Assembly (NCBI GenBank): GCA_903859155.1
Contig: CAIOLO010000074.1
Location: 1-64,000 of the forward strand
From: an uncultured beta proteobacterium
GTDB lineage: Bacteria; Pseudomonadota; Gammaproteobacteria; Burkholderiales; SG8-39
Direction of reading: 5' to 3'
Length of the DNA stretch: 64,000 nt
Under the pieces are notes generated by a model. The model saw only the letters and a program-made list of their open reading frames with translations. It was not told the DNA's origin and did no database searches. Made by a program: the position numbers and the translations under genes. Each line of letters opens with the position of its first letter. Position 1 is the stretch's first letter. Positions 63,246 through 64,000 of the stretch are shown here, piece by piece.

Positions 63246-64000
63246 TCAGTAAACGCGTTTTTTGGGAGGGATGTACTGGACTTCATCCGTGAGCGTGTAA
63301 GTGTGCACCGGCCGATAGGTGATCTCCGGCACGCGCCCCTCCCGTGTCCATGACATGGTGTGTTTCATCCAGTTTTCATCGTCGCGCTCGGAGAAATCCT
63401 CCCGCGCATGGGCGCCACGGCTCTCGGTGCGGTTTGCCGCGCAGGTGATCAAGTGCTCCGCGCAGGCCAGCAGGTTCTCCAGTTCCAGGCATTCGGCCAG
63501 ATCGGAATTCCAGACCATGCCCCGATCTTTGATCGAGACATTTTTGAATTCCTTGACGCACTCCTGGATCAACTGCTCGCCCTCGCGCAGCGTGCTTTCG
63601 GTGCGGAATACCGCGGCATGCTTTTGCAGGGTGCGCTGCATGCGCAGGCGCAGGTCTGAAGTGCTGATCGAGCCCTTGGCATTGCGAACGTGATCGAAAT
63701 GCTGCAGCAGCGGCTCCAGGATATTTTCCGCAAGAGGTTTGTGCGGCGTATTGGGTTTTATCAGCTCACCGCAGCGAATGGCTGCGGCGCGGCCGAACAC
63801 CACAAGGTCCAGCAGCGAATTGCAGCCCAGCCGGTTCGCGCCATGCACCGATACACAAGCGGCCTCGCCGACGGCCATCAAGCCGGGCACGATCGCTTCG
63901 GGATCGGTTGCGGTAGGCCGCACGACCTCCCCAAGGTAATTGGTCGGTATGCCACCCATGCAGTAATGCACCGTGGGAATGATCGGAATCGGTTCGCGAG
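63246..64000 (-). CDS. sdhA: Succinate dehydrogenase flavoprotein subunit SdhA, C-terminal part (cut by window edge)
   Basis: The frame is open to the right edge ([15 protein letters not shown] preceded by PIIPTV), so only the last 250 residues are shown; the FAD-binding N-terminus lies outside. The active-site arginine is in [19 protein letters not shown] and the histidine of HYCMGG is the succinate-binding residue. The capping domain and C-terminus end [22 protein letters not shown], typical of SdhA. sdhC and sdhD should lie upstream, off the window. Confidence 0.96.
   Translation of the reverse strand, partial: REPIPIIPTVHYCMGGIPTNYLGEVVRPTATDPEAIVPGLMAVGEAACVSVHGANRLGCNSLLDLVVFGRAAAIRCGELIKPNTPHKPLAENILEPLLQHFDHVRNAKGSISTSDLRLRMQRTLQKHAAVFRTESTLREGEQLIQECVKEFKNVSIKDRGMVWNSDLAECLELENLLACAEHLITCAANRTESRGAHAREDFSERDDENWMKHTMSWTREGRVPEITYRPVHTYTLTDEVQYIPPKKRVY

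Overview
The window is a GC-rich, densely coded bacterial chromosome segment, almost certainly from a betaproteobacterium of the Burkholderiales type. The taxonomic evidence is the set of Bug/TctC-type tricarboxylate receptors (three, one cut by the left edge), the gene order slt / NDUFA9-like epimerase / cca, and a sulfate-assimilation cluster tauE-cysI-DUF934-cysH-cysD-cysN-cobA with cysB divergent. An sdhA-sdhB-sdhE tail at the right edge agrees. No rRNA, tRNA, CRISPR array, transposase or phage gene was seen.

Left third (1-24.4 kb): a metabolic and accessory region. It holds the TctC receptors, a zinc-ribbon/HEAGH membrane protein, a GIY-YIG-like protein and a 4Fe-4S protein. A two-gene unit (class II aldolase with an apparent signal peptide, and a TPP-dependent decarboxylase-like enzyme) lies divergent to a fused TctA-TctB permease. 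Next come a UPF0016/GDT1 cation transporter, a YchJ-like protein, a Tat-exported transglutaminase coupled to a TlpA-like thioredoxin, an ADP-forming acyl-CoA synthetase, a 2-hydroxyacid dehydrogenase, an iron alcohol dehydrogenase, and a large exported protein combining a c-type heme site with a propeller-like body. Two related, apparently exported SAM-dependent methyltransferases (8.7 kb and 21.2 kb) are unusual. The section ends with uvrD.

Middle (24.4-45 kb): an AlbA_2/Schlafen-type ATPase-like gene sits in AT-rich DNA and carries an in-frame 12-bp repeat. Housekeeping genes follow: YqaA-like protein, ilvA, formyl-THF cyclo-ligase, a ComEA-like HhH protein, slt, epimerase, cca (with its HD catalytic residues missing), a membrane-anchored C13 (legumain-type) peptidase, an EF-hand protein, GST, MidA-like methyltransferase, pteridine reductase-like SDR, and ttcA. 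The most unusual locus is 41.4-43.0 kb, where a Cro/YdaS-type DNA-binding domain is fused in frame to a class V aminotransferase behind a perfect inverted repeat; a strong terminator ends it. An MFS exporter and an unassigned 570-bp region with a micro-ORF and an intrinsic terminator follow.

Right third (45-64 kb): a complete MFP-RND-OMP efflux operon on the minus strand, a transglutaminase-like protein, dsbB, the sulfate-assimilation operon (minus) with cysB (plus), a membrane class III nucleotide cyclase, a small membrane protein, and the 3' part of the succinate dehydrogenase operon (sdhE, sdhB and the C-terminal part of sdhA, cut by the window edge).
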